DNA of 64,000 nucleotides from Beijerinckiaceae bacterium (lineage in GTDB: Bacteria; Pseudomonadota; Alphaproteobacteria; Rhizobiales; Beijerinckiaceae): contig CANGJJ010000003.1 of assembly GCA_947454485.1 (NCBI GenBank), positions 62,001-126,000 on the forward strand. The letters run 5' to 3'. The position numbers were made by a program, and so were the translations under genes. Positions 24,775 through 32,989 of the stretch are shown in pieces; within the stretch, counting starts at the first letter, position 1, and each line of letters starts with the position of its first letter. The notes under the pieces are model-generated. The model was not told the DNA's origin and ran no database searches. It saw only the letters and a list, made by a program, of their open reading frames with translations.

Positions 24775-26880
24775 TCAGTTTTTCTCGCTCTCAATGGAAG
24801 CGATGGCGAAGGCAAATTCGAGCGCGCTATCTTTCAGGGAATCGAAGCGGCCTGATGCGCCGCCATGGCCTGCATCCATATTCGTTTTGAGTAGAACCGG
24901 CCCGCCCCCCGTCATGGTGGCGCGCAGGCGCGCGACCCATTTGGCTGGCTCCCAATAAGTGACGCGCGGATCGGTGAGGCCAGCCAGAGCCAGAATGGCG
25001 GGATAGGCCTGCGCCTTCACATTGTCATAGGGCGAGTAAGACATCATCACCTTGAAAGCCTCAGCATCAAGGATGGGATTGCCCCATTCAAGCCATTCGG
25101 GCGGGGTGAGGGGCAAAGTGTCATCGAGCATTGTGTTCATGACATCGACGAAGGGCACATCGGCGATGATGCCCGCATAAAGTTCGGGCGCAAGATTGGC
25201 GATGGCGCCCATCAACATGCCACCCGCACTCCCACCCGATGCCACCACCTGTTTTGCGCTGGTGTAATTCTGCGCGATGAGATGGCGCGTGGCGGCGATG
25301 AAATCGGCGAATGTGTTGGGCTTGTTGGCGAGCTTGCCCTGTGTGTACCAATTCCAACCTTTGTCCGTACCACCGCGCACATGGGCGATGGCGTAAACAA
25401 AGCCCCGATCAACAAGCGACAGACGACGCGCGGAGAAGCTTGCAGGATAGGCATGGCCATAAGAGCCATAGCCGGTGATGAAGAGCGGTGCGCTGCCATC
25501 GAGCTTTGTGGTTTTGAGATAGAGCAGCGAGATCGGCACTTGCGCGCCATCGGGCGAGGTCGCGAAAATGCGGCGGGTCACATAGCGCGTGGCATCATGG
25601 CCGCTGGGAATCTCTTGGCGCTTGCGCAGCACCCTTTGGCGCGTGACCATGTCATAGTCATAGGTCTCTTCAGGCGTCGTCATCGAGGAATAGGCAAAGC
25701 GCATCGACACTGTGTCGAATTCGCGCCCACCCAGGAGGCCGAGCGAATAGGCCTCTTCATCAAAAGCAATCGCATGTTCGGCGCCGCTTGCAATCTCACG
25801 CACGACGATGCGCGGCAGACCATTTTCGCGCTCAAGCCGGATAAGGTGATCGCGATAGGCACTCATGCGGGTGATCATCAGGCCGGGGCGATAGGGCAGA
25901 ACATCGCGCCAATTTGCGCGAGCTGGATTTTCAAGCGGAGCCTCGACCAGTTTGAAATCTTCGCAGCCATCGGCATTGGTGCGCAGGAACAAACGCTCCC
26001 CATGATGTTCGACATCATAGCGCAGGCCCCTTTCGCGCGGGTTTACAATTTTGGGGCGCGCTTGGGGGTCGGTGAGATCAAGAAGATGGGCTTCAGCAGA
26101 ATCATGATCATTGAGATGGATGATGGCGAAACGGCGCGAGCGTGAGCGCCAGATATTCATGAACCAGCCGGGATCTTTTTCTTCAAAGATCAATTCATCG
26201 CGCGAAGGGTCATCGCCCAGATGATGACGAAAGACTTTGCTCGGGCGATGGTTCTCATCAAGCCGCACATAATAGAAGCTCTTGCCATCGGCAGACCAAA
26301 CAACCTCGCCTTCGGTCTCTTCGATGAGGTCTGGCAGATCTGTACCTGTTGCAAGATCACGCACGCGGATCGTGTAATATTCTGAGCCGCGATCATCGAG
26401 ACTCCAGGCGAGCAAAGAATGATCGGGTGAGATTTCGCTACCGCCGATTTCGAAAAAGCTCTTGCCCTTCGCCAGCGCATCACCATCGAGCAAAATCTCT
26501 TCTTCGCCGCCTATGCGTTTGCGGCAGACGAGTTCATGCTCGCCGCCATCGCGATAGCGATCATAATATTCGAAGGGGCCGTCTTGCTGCGGCACATCGG
26601 AATCATCTTCCCTGATGCGGCCGCGCATTTCTTTCACCAAAGTCTTCTGCAGGGCGGTGGTGGGTTTCAGCACGCCATCACAAAATTGATTCTCGCGCTC
26701 GAGGATGTCGCGAAGATCAGCCGGCAAAGTGCCCGGGTCTTTGAGGACGTCTTGCCAGTTGTCCGCACGTAGCCATGCATAATCATCCGCCAAATTCAGG
26801 CCGTGGAACTGCCTCAGAACAGGCTTTACCGGGACCGGAGCAGGAGTTGGCAAGGAAAGATCAAAGCTTGGCTGGCGCAT
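24775..26880 (-). CDS. ptrB: Oligopeptidase B-type serine peptidase (S9)
   Basis: 701 residues from ATG 26880, with GAGG five bases upstream; 13 extra codons upstream are unlikely. An N-terminal beta-propeller (about 70-420) precedes an alpha/beta-hydrolase domain. The nucleophile is in VVASGGSAGGMLMGA, the Asp follows in LAGLTDPRV, and the His is in NMDAGHGGASGR. PVLRQFHGLNLADDYAWLR at the start is typical of oligopeptidase B. It cleaves short peptides after Arg or Lys in the cytoplasm. Confidence 0.92.
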   Translation of the reverse strand: MRQPSFDLSLPTPAPVPVKPVLRQFHGLNLADDYAWLRADNWQDVLKDPGTLPADLRDILERENQFCDGVLKPTTALQKTLVKEMRGRIREDDSDVPQQDGPFEYYDRYRDGGEHELVCRKRIGGEEEILLDGDALAKGKSFFEIGGSEISPDHSLLAWSLDDRGSEYYTIRVRDLATGTDLPDLIEETEGEVVWSADGKSFYYVRLDENHRPSKVFRHHLGDDPSRDELIFEEKDPGWFMNIWRSRSRRFAIIHLNDHDSAEAHLLDLTDPQARPKIVNPRERGLRYDVEHHGERLFLRTNADGCEDFKLVEAPLENPARANWRDVLPYRPGLMITRMSAYRDHLIRLERENGLPRIVVREIASGAEHAIAFDEEAYSLGLLGGREFDTVSMRFAYSSMTTPEETYDYDMVTRQRVLRKRQEIPSGHDATRYVTRRIFATSPDGAQVPISLLYLKTTKLDGSAPLFITGYGSYGHAYPASFSARRLSLVDRGFVYAIAHVRGGTDKGWNWYTQGKLANKPNTFADFIAATRHLIAQNYTSAKQVVASGGSAGGMLMGAIANLAPELYAGIIADVPFVDVMNTMLDDTLPLTPPEWLEWGNPILDAEAFKVMMSYSPYDNVKAQAYPAILALAGLTDPRVTYWEPAKWVARLRATMTGGGPVLLKTNMDAGHGGASGRFDSLKDSALEFAFAIASIESEKN

Positions 26881-27034
26881 ACTGTCCTCGAAGGCTGTGG
26901 GCGTAACCGCAAAACGCAAACGCTCGTTGCAAATTTATCTCGCGACAACAAGGTCTTTGCTGCCTGTCGCAACGTTAGCATCGGCTATCACGGCCAATTG
27001 TGCTTGGGATGTGCTGTGAAACAACGTAATCTGC

Positions 27035-27063
27035 TTGATACTATTTTTGTTGAGCTTTAAGAC
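27035..27063 (+). promoter_or_regulatory. Candidate sigma-70-type promoter of mucR
   Basis: TTGATA (27035-27040), a 17-base T-rich spacer and TAAGAC (27058-27063) lie about 70 bases upstream of mucR. MucR proteins bind AT-rich T-tract DNA and often control their own gene, so the TATTTTTGTT spacer may also be an autoregulatory site. Prediction by eye only. Confidence 0.4.
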
Positions 27064-27133
27064 TTCTCGCGCAGGTCGCCAAAGAGGCAGCTTCGACCTC
27101 TGTAAGCTCCCTGTAATTTTAGAGGGTGAAACA

Positions 27134-27550
27134 ATGAATGATACTTCTCAAACAAATAATTTTATCGAGCTCGCCGCCGATATTGTCTCGGCCTATGTCA
27201 GCAACAACTCGGTTCCCGCTGCTGAATTGCCCGCTCTTATCAATGATGTCCACTCCGCTCTTTTGCGCGTGACCCAAGGTGGTGCACCGGTTGTTGCCGA
27301 TGCCCCGCGCCCGGCCGTCCCGGCCAAAAAATCCGTCACCAATGATTACATCATCTGCCTGGAAGATGGGAAGAAGTTCAAATCCCTGAAGCGCCATCTG
27401 CGCACCCAGTACAATATGTCGCCGGAAGATTATCGCGAGAAATGGGGCCTTCCGGGCGATTATCCGATGGTGGCGCCCAATTATGCCAAGGCTCGGTCGC
27501 AATTGGCCAAGCAAATGGGCCTCGGCCAGCAGCGTCGCCGCAAACGCTGA
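27134..27550 (+). CDS. mucR: MucR/Ros-family transcriptional regulator
   Basis: 138 residues. N-terminal helices (about 5-45) for oligomerisation, then a linker, then the DNA-binding block from residue 75: [20 protein letters not shown], continuing through [19 protein letters not shown]. This is the Ros-type zinc-finger region that recognises AT-rich DNA and controls exopolysaccharide, motility and virulence genes across Hyphomicrobiales. The second Cys (here Asp in CLED) and the second His (here Gln/Tyr in RTQY) of the classical ligand set are missing, so the finger may fold with other ligands or without zinc. ATG 27134 follows GAGGGTG. Confidence 0.94.
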   Translation: MNDTSQTNNFIELAADIVSAYVSNNSVPAAELPALINDVHSALLRVTQGGAPVVADAPRPAVPAKKSVTNDYIICLEDGKKFKSLKRHLRTQYNMSPEDYREKWGLPGDYPMVAPNYAKARSQLAKQMGLGQQRRRKR

Positions 27551-27566
27551 TCGCTCTACCCCTCGA

Positions 27567-27596
27567 AGAAAGCCGCTGAAAACGCGGCTTTTTTTC
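27567..27596 (+). terminator. Intrinsic terminator after mucR
   Basis: AAAGCCGC pairs with GCGGCTTT across TGAAAAC and runs into seven T residues (27570-27596). A standard Rho-independent terminator 20 bases after the mucR stop. Confidence 0.92.
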
Positions 27597-27637
27597 TGTC
27601 TCGTTTCGGGGATAATATCCTAGAAGAGACTTTTTTC

Positions 27638-27666
27638 TTGACATTTGTCGCCCTCTATGGTTCACT
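27638..27666 (+). promoter_or_regulatory. Candidate promoter of the DUF6456 gene
   Basis: A consensus -35 box TTGACA (27638-27643) is followed by a 17-base spacer and TTCACT (27661-27666). Transcription would start about 20 bases before the ATG at 27693. The -10 box is poor. Confidence 0.4.
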
Positions 27667-27692
27667 ACAGCCATTCGAGAGGGAGTTTTTTC

Positions 27693-28589
27693 ATGCCGTA
27701 TATTGCCAAGGCCCCTGCCGCCAACGCCACCAAAGCCTCAGCCAAGATTGCCGCCAAAGCCGCGCAGGCCATGCTGCGTGTTTTGCGTCTGTTGGGCCAA
27801 GCCGGTGCCTATGGCATTGCGGGCGAGGCGGGGGTGATTGTGGTTGTGGCGCAGCGGGCGGGGGTCTCTGTGCGCACCGGCCAGTTTCTTGAGGCTGAGC
27901 TTTCCGTCCTTCTGGCGCAAGATTGGGCGGCTTGGGACCGCGCAGGCCCTTCGGGTCGCCAGCGCCTGCATTTGACGAGCGCCGGCAAGGCCCATCTGGC
28001 GCGCGCTGGGTCAGGTGAGGCCGATCCTTTTCTTGCCCAACATCTGCCCTTGCAGGCGCGAGAGGCTGCGCCCGGTGAGCGCATCGTCTTGCATGATGAG
28101 GCCGAGAGCCCTTTGGCCTGGCTCGCCCGGCGCAAGGATCGCCATGGCCGCAGCTTTGTGGATGCCTCTTGTCTGGAGGCGGGGGAACGGTTGCGGCGCG
28201 ATTTGACCATGGGTTCCATGCTGCCGCGCATCAGCGCCAATTGGTCGGCTGCTGTGTCTTCGGGCGCGCGCAGTTTTGGCCCGGCGGAGGCGACCGACAG
28301 GATGATTGCTGCGCGTCAGCGAGCGCGCGCAGCGCTCAAAGCGGTGGGGCCTGATTTTGCAGATCTGCTGATTGATGTGTGCGGATTTTTGAAAGGGCTC
28401 GAACTCATCGAGCGCGAATATGGCTGGCCGGTGCGCTCGGGCAAGATTGCGCTGGAGCTGGGACTGCGTCAGCTGTGTCGTCACTATGGGTTGCAGACGC
28501 AGGCACGCGGTCCTGACCATGCGCCCATGCGTCATTGGATGATGGGCGATGTAATTGCCGGTCACGAGCGCGCGACAAGCCCTGCCTGA
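27693..28589 (+). CDS. DUF6456 domain protein
   Basis: 298 residues from ATG 27693, with GGGAG eight bases upstream. Residues 25-100 look like a winged-helix segment (MLRVLRLLGQAGAYGIAG, later LHLTSAGKAHLAR). The C-terminal half (about 150-285) is the helical DUF6456 region: ERLRRDLTMGSMLPRISANW then VCGFLKGLELIEREYGWPVRSGKIAL. The family is common in Hyphomicrobiales and is thought to relate to DNA binding, but its role is not established. Confidence 0.8.
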   Translation: MPYIAKAPAANATKASAKIAAKAAQAMLRVLRLLGQAGAYGIAGEAGVIVVVAQRAGVSVRTGQFLEAELSVLLAQDWAAWDRAGPSGRQRLHLTSAGKAHLARAGSGEADPFLAQHLPLQAREAAPGERIVLHDEAESPLAWLARRKDRHGRSFVDASCLEAGERLRRDLTMGSMLPRISANWSAAVSSGARSFGPAEATDRMIAARQRARAALKAVGPDFADLLIDVCGFLKGLELIEREYGWPVRSGKIALELGLRQLCRHYGLQTQARGPDHAPMRHWMMGDVIAGHERATSPA

Positions 28590-29012
28590 TCAGGCTGCCA
28601 TGGCGTTGCGCGCATCTTTCTTGATGCGCTCGACCATGGAGCGCACACCATTGGAGCGCTGCGGCGTCAGATGGGCGGTGAGGCCGAGCTGCTCGAAGAG
28701 ATCTTGTGCGTCCGTGTTCAAAATCTCTTGTGCGCTCTTGCCCGAATAAAGCGCGAGCACGAGGCAGACGAGACCGCGCACGATATGGGCATCGCTGTCG
28801 CCACGAAAGGTCAGGACAGGCTCATCATCGGTGCGCGCGACATGGGTCTCCACCCACACCTGACTGGCACAGCCGCGCACTTTATTCTCTTCATTATGGG
28901 CCGCCTCTGGCAGCGGCTCCAGTTTGCGGCCGAGTTCGATAATGTAACGATAGCGGTCTTCCCAATCGTCCAGCAATTCGAAGTCGGCGATGACGTCGTC
29001 GATGAGGCTCAT
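28590..29012 (-). CDS. sufE: SufE-type sulfur acceptor protein
   Basis: 140 residues from ATG 29012, where the family begins (MSLIDDVIADFELLDDWEDR). The catalytic loop NKVRGCASQVWVE holds the Cys that takes persulfide sulfur from SufS. The block LYSGKSAQEILNTD and the C-terminal QRSNGVRSMVERIK are also typical. It supplies sulfur for iron-sulfur cluster assembly. It stands away from any suf operon. An upstream extension of 20 codons lacks family similarity. Confidence 0.93.
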   Translation of the reverse strand: MSLIDDVIADFELLDDWEDRYRYIIELGRKLEPLPEAAHNEENKVRGCASQVWVETHVARTDDEPVLTFRGDSDAHIVRGLVCLVLALYSGKSAQEILNTDAQDLFEQLGLTAHLTPQRSNGVRSMVERIKKDARNAMAA

Positions 29013-29068
29013 GAATCCATTCCGGTTTCGCCCTATATGGGGCAGATCAGCGCCAAGCGCCACTGTCA

Positions 29069-29329
29069 TCAACCGCGCGGGCGCGTGGGCGCTGCCGGGA
29101 CAGGGGCTTGCGCAGGGTTTGGCGCATGATCTTGCGCCGCACGGCGCAGGCCCTCGATTTTCTGCGCAGCCTCAAGACAGGCGATTGGATCGGCCTTGCA
29201 ACGACTGCCAATCTCCTCGCTGGCACTGGCGGCCAGCTGCGCGCTGTCGGGCAGGCTGACGCCATCGCGCGGCCAGTCGATCAGCGAATAGGTCAGGCCC
29301 AGCCAGAATATGAGGCGCAGCAGAAACAT
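29069..29329 (-). CDS. Small DUF5330-like protein
   Basis: 86 residues from ATG 29329. An N-terminal signal or membrane helix (MFLLRLIFWLGLTYSLID) is followed by a helical region with two Cys (GSRCKADPIACLEAAQ) and a proline-rich tail. The N-terminus and Cys pair resemble DUF5330 proteins of Hyphomicrobiales. Probably anchored in the inner membrane or exported. Function unknown. It lies 56 bases upstream of sufE on the same strand. Confidence 0.65.
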   Translation of the reverse strand: MFLLRLIFWLGLTYSLIDWPRDGVSLPDSAQLAASASEEIGSRCKADPIACLEAAQKIEGLRRAAQDHAPNPAQAPVPAAPTRPRG

Positions 29330-29496
29330 GGGGCGCAGCCTATCATGCGTGGTCTCGTCCCCGCGCGTCCCATCACGAAATAATGTTAAGGCGCGATTCA
29401 CCATGGAGGGGCGGGAGGCTTGCGGTTCGTGCCTCTTTCAGGCCTCAATCATTGGCTCTCTCGTATCCAACGGATACGCGCTGGAAAGGTATTGTC

Positions 29497-30150
29497 GTGC
29501 GTGAAGCTCTGGCTCGTGCAGATCATGATTTTGTTCTCTCGCAGGCGCCGCGTCGCAAGGCGCGCGCAGTCGCGCAAGAGCCAGTGCGCGCAAGCCGCCT
29601 GAGCTTCTTGCTGCGCCGTCCGGGCCGCGTTGTTCTCTTTGTCATCTCCAGTGCGATGGTGACAGGCATCATTCTCAATGCGGTTCTTTATCAAAGCGGG
29701 CCTCATCCAGCCCCGCTCTTTGGTATTCGTCAGCAACAGGCCATTCAGGCCGCGCAAGTTGCCCATGCACCGCCCCCGCCCATGCGTGCAGAGGCACCCG
29801 CGCCCGCGCCTCAACAAACAATGGCAGCTCCCGCAGCTGTTGTTGCCCCCGCCCGTGTTGCGCCCCCGCGTGAGGAGGCACCGGCAGCTGTTGCTGCGCC
29901 CCTGCGCCGCGACCCGATTGCAGCTTTGCTGGGGGGTGAGCCCGCCTCGCCCCCTGCCGCGCGCGTCATGGCTGTGCAAAAAGCGCTCATCAAATCAGGC
30001 TTCGTGCTGAAGGCAGATGGCCAGTGGGGCCTCTCCACGCGTGAGGCACTGGCTGGCTTTGAACGCGAGCGTAAACTGCCGGTGACGGGTGATCTTTCAG
30101 CACGTACGCTGAAGGAATTGTCTGCGCGCACCGGCATCTCCATTCCCTGA
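29497..30150 (+). CDS. Membrane-anchored peptidoglycan-binding domain protein
   Basis: 217 residues from GTG 29497 (AAAGG seven bases upstream; reading VREALARADHDFVLSQ). One membrane helix (about 45-65), a long Ala/Pro-rich linker (about 75-145) and a C-terminal PG_binding_1 domain (about 155-215: AVQKALIKSGFVLKADGQWG ... ALAGFERERKLPVTGDL). It probably spans the periplasm and touches the cell wall. It is followed nine bases later by the DUF1491 gene. An ATG at 29383 would add 38 residues without clear character. Confidence 0.78.
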   Translation: MREALARADHDFVLSQAPRRKARAVAQEPVRASRLSFLLRRPGRVVLFVISSAMVTGIILNAVLYQSGPHPAPLFGIRQQQAIQAAQVAHAPPPPMRAEAPAPAPQQTMAAPAAVVAPARVAPPREEAPAAVAAPLRRDPIAALLGGEPASPPAARVMAVQKALIKSGFVLKADGQWGLSTREALAGFERERKLPVTGDLSARTLKELSARTGISIP

Positions 30151-30159
30151 GGAATGGCC

Positions 30160-30507
30160 ATGCGCCTGCGCGCTGATATTTTTGTCTCGGCCTATCTTCG
30201 CCGCTGTCAGGTGGAGAATGTCTTTGGTGCCTTGCGCAAGCGCGGCGCGGCAGAGGCTGGTGCGATCTTCGTCAAGGTGGATCGTCTCGATGGTATGGCG
30301 GCGCTCTATGGCCCGGCACCGCAGACCGAGACGGCAGAGCGCGGCGTTGATCGCCTGTGGTCACGGCTGCACAAAGATCCCTTCATCCCCGTGCCAGATG
30401 TGGAAGAGCGGCTCGTGAAAGAGCAGCGCTTTGATCCAGATTTATGGATCATCGAGATTGAAGATCGGCAGGGGCGCTGCTTTTTGGATCTGGCCGGCGA
30501 GGTTTAA
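30160..30507 (+). CDS. DUF1491 family protein
   Basis: 115 residues from ATG 30160 (MRLRADIFVSAYLRR), the normal start of this family. The ATG at 30154 sits on top of the AGGA box. Later blocks GAAEAGAIFVKVDRLDG and DLWIIEIEDRQGRCFLDL also match. DUF1491 is widespread in alphaproteobacteria with no assigned role. Its end overlaps the convergent DUF2336 gene by four bases. Confidence 0.85.
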   Translation: MRLRADIFVSAYLRRCQVENVFGALRKRGAAEAGAIFVKVDRLDGMAALYGPAPQTETAERGVDRLWSRLHKDPFIPVPDVEERLVKEQRFDPDLWIIEIEDRQGRCFLDLAGEV

Positions 30508-31496
30508 ACGCTCTCGTCGTCGCAGCTCATGGCAATGAGCAATTTGCGCGCCGTGGCGGCGGGATAACGCATCGCCAATTCACACAAAATATCGGTGCGC
30601 TCTTTGGTGCGCGGCGCGCCCACACCGCGTGCGCCCAAAATCTCGCGCGCCTCATAGGCGGTCGCGCCCAGCATGGCGATCATGAGTGCCAAAGGCTCGC
30701 CGCCACTGTCGCGCACCATATTGCGCGCTGTCAGAGGTGCGCAGCCCAGCAGGCGCGACATGGCCCAGCCAATTTCATCCGTGCCAGAGCGGCGCGCGGC
30801 GCGCTGCAGATGTTCGAGCATGGCAGCATCGGCCGCAGAACTGGGGCAGGGGCGCAGTGAGCCCACTTCCGCATTTACGGCCGCCTGCAAAATGGCGCTT
30901 CGCTGGTTGCGGCTTGCCTGCAAGAAGAGCGGCGCAATCAGCAAAGGGTCACGCGCGCGCTGGCACAGGGCCAAAGCCAGATCATTATTGTGGCGGCCCT
31001 CTTGCACCATGCGCGCGAACAAAGGCGGCTCCAAAGGCGAGAGCAGATTGCGCGCCAGCTTTAACAAGACGCGCAGTTCAGCCCGCTCGATCAGGGCGCG
31101 TACAAGCTCGCCATCAAGATCAATGCGCCCCGCCACAAGGCAGGCGCTGTCGATATCGCCATGGCGCGCAATCTCGAACAGAGTGTCGCGCGGTACATTG
31201 ATGCAACGCGTCAGGAAGGGCGCGCGCTCGGGTCCATCGAAAGCCAGAAAGGCTTGCACGATGGCGGGCGTCGTAAAAGCATGGTCGGCGAGATCTTCAG
31301 CGATATCGCAGCGCAGCTCTTCATCACTGAAGGGCAAGAGGCGGCACAGACTCTGTTCATATTGCGCGACTTCGTCGCGACTATGCCAGGGCTGGCTGAG
31401 AAAGAGCTTGGTGAGCGATGCCAAAGCAGCCGAGCGATTGCTGCGGGCAGGGGCTTGGGGATGGTGATAGGCGGCCGCAAAATCGAGATTGGTCAT
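30504..31496 (-). CDS. DUF2336 domain protein
   Basis: 330 residues of alpha-helical repeats. The N-terminal part (about 25-150) is the DUF2336 region: LTKLFLSQPWHSRDEVAQYE, then DEELRCDIAEDLADHAFTTP, a HEAT-like pattern. The C-terminal half has further short helical repeats (LLGCAPLTARNMVRDSGGEP). The family is frequent in Hyphomicrobiales and function is unknown; a protein-binding scaffold is plausible. No strong ribosome binding site is seen at ATG 31496. Confidence 0.75.
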   Translation of the reverse strand: MTNLDFAAAYHHPQAPARSNRSAALASLTKLFLSQPWHSRDEVAQYEQSLCRLLPFSDEELRCDIAEDLADHAFTTPAIVQAFLAFDGPERAPFLTRCINVPRDTLFEIARHGDIDSACLVAGRIDLDGELVRALIERAELRVLLKLARNLLSPLEPPLFARMVQEGRHNNDLALALCQRARDPLLIAPLFLQASRNQRSAILQAAVNAEVGSLRPCPSSAADAAMLEHLQRAARRSGTDEIGWAMSRLLGCAPLTARNMVRDSGGEPLALMIAMLGATAYEAREILGARGVGAPRTKERTDILCELAMRYPAATARKLLIAMSCDDESV

Positions 31497-31617
31497 CGAC
31501 AGTCAGACGGTTGGAAAATCAATGACACCAACTTGAGCATAAAGTGTTAAGGCTTGATTAACCATAAAAGACCAGTCTAACCTCATGATCGCCGGATGAC
31601 TGAAGACGGTGAGTCCC

Positions 31618-31818
31618 ATGGGTGACATTCTTGCCTTCCCCCGCTCTCGTGCGCACAAGACGCGCAGCGATGATGTGTTGCCAAGTCAGTCACCTGCCCA
31701 TGGCCGCGCGGAGATTCTCTTCTTCACCGGTATTCGCTATGAGCGCGCGGACAAGGTTAGCGAGGCTCCTGGCAAGCCCACACATCCACCCTCACGTCCG
31801 CGCCGCAAACGCGCCTGA
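31618..31818 (+). CDS. Small basic conserved protein
   Basis: 66 residues (MGDILAFPRSR ... AEILFFTGIRYER ... RPRRKRA). The central hydrophobic strand followed by a Lys/Arg tail recurs, as far as I recall, in short proteins of Hyphomicrobiales. A GTG three codons earlier is an alternative start; GGTGAG precedes the ATG. It abuts the convergent DUF1254-like gene directly. Function unknown. Confidence 0.6.
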   Translation: MGDILAFPRSRAHKTRSDDVLPSQSPAHGRAEILFFTGIRYERADKVSEAPGKPTHPPSRPRRKRA

Positions 31819-32409
31819 TCAGGGTTTGCCCTCGCCATCAAGGCCGCAGCTCATGGATGAGATGCGCTGGCGCGCTTCCTCGCGCAGGCTCGGGCGCTCG
31901 CTCAAAGACCGCAGCAAAATGAAGCCTTCGAGCGTGGGGGCGATGATGCGCAGATCCTGCGGCAACTCGTCTTCTTTGTCGTTGGCCTCAACCAGATCGA
32001 GCTGCGCGCGGGTGACAATGAGCACATCAAGCACACCGCGCGTCGCGCTGCGATCGGTCATGGAATAATAGACCTGCCCCTGCCGCCCGTGGAAAGACAT
32101 CAGCAGCAATTCATCGGGCGGGAGCATGGCGCGCAGACGCAAGCGCCCCTGCGACAGATCATAGCGACACACGCCTTGCACCAAAGCTGGATCATCATAA
32201 GGCGCGCCGCTTTGCGGTGTCGGGTCGGGCAGTAAAATCAGTTGATGGGCAGGTGCAGCCGCCGCCATGCGCGCAAAAGCATCTTTGGGCGCAAGCCATG
32301 GCATGGCGAAGATCGAGACAATATGGACGATGCCTGCCAGAAAGAGGGCGCCGAAAAACCACGGAAAGAAAATGAAGCGCGTGTCGCGCCCTCGGGTCTT
32401 GTGCGTCAT
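31819..32409 (-). CDS. DUF1254-like membrane-anchored protein
   Basis: 196 residues from ATG 32409, which overlaps the DUF1214 stop by four bases. A single N-terminal membrane helix (FFPWFFGALFLAGIVHIVSI) precedes a soluble domain (about 50-170) with DDPALVQGVCRYDLSQGR. The pairing with a DUF1214 protein matches split DUF1254/DUF1214 gene pairs of this order. Probably anchored in the inner membrane facing the periplasm; role unknown but linked by position to the PBP upstream. Confidence 0.72.
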   Translation of the reverse strand: MTHKTRGRDTRFIFFPWFFGALFLAGIVHIVSIFAMPWLAPKDAFARMAAAAPAHQLILLPDPTPQSGAPYDDPALVQGVCRYDLSQGRLRLRAMLPPDELLLMSFHGRQGQVYYSMTDRSATRGVLDVLIVTRAQLDLVEANDKEDELPQDLRIIAPTLEGFILLRSLSERPSLREEARQRISSMSCGLDGEGKP

Positions 32410-32981
32410 GCGCAAGCCCCCCGCGTGAGGCGCGGCATGGTTGCAGCTGTAACAGAGCCAGCATTGGCGCTGAGCGCCGTATCATAAAGACGCAGCATCA
32501 CGACGAAGTCGCGACCCTTGGGGGCTGGCAGCCAATTGCCGGGCCGTGCAGAGGCGGCGATCTCAATCACCATATGGCCGCGCGCATCGCGCAATACTTC
32601 GGCTGAGGTGAAGCCATGACGATCCAAAGGCACGGGCAGCAAATGGCCCTGTGGTGAGAGCAGGCTGATCGTCCAATAACGTGCGGGGGGAATGGGACCG
32701 CTGATGTGATAGCTGCAGGAGGGATTGAGCCGCGCGCCCGCATCATCTTCGCGCGCGATGAAGCTGAGACCTTCGGTCAGGCCGATGGGTGTTTCGCCAT
32801 GACGGGCGAGCGCGGCGCGCGCATAAGGGTCAGCCTCGCGCGTGCCATTGCGCAATTGGCCAACCCATGGCCCCGCGCGCACATTGCCAAAAGCGACATC
32901 TTGCTCCACCGCATACCAGGTTGCGTAAAGGCCAAGGCAAAGCCCGACGACAGTGGCAAGGAGAGTCTTGAAAGCGCTCAC
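32406..32981 (-). CDS. DUF1214 domain protein
   Basis: 191 residues from GTG 32981, with GAGG six bases upstream. A TTG four codons earlier would overlap the PBP stop. One N-terminal membrane helix (LLATVVGLCLGLYATWYAV), then the DUF1214 beta domain: CSYHISGPIPPARYWTISLL, near the end MLRLYDTALSAN. The following DUF1254-like gene overlaps it. The start lies eight bases after the PBP1A stop, so all three form one operon. Confidence 0.8.
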   Translation of the reverse strand: MSAFKTLLATVVGLCLGLYATWYAVEQDVAFGNVRAGPWVGQLRNGTREADPYARAALARHGETPIGLTEGLSFIAREDDAGARLNPSCSYHISGPIPPARYWTISLLSPQGHLLPVPLDRHGFTSAEVLRDARGHMVIEIAASARPGNWLPAPKGRDFVVMLRLYDTALSANAGSVTAATMPRLTRGACA

Positions 32982-32989
32982 TTGCAACC

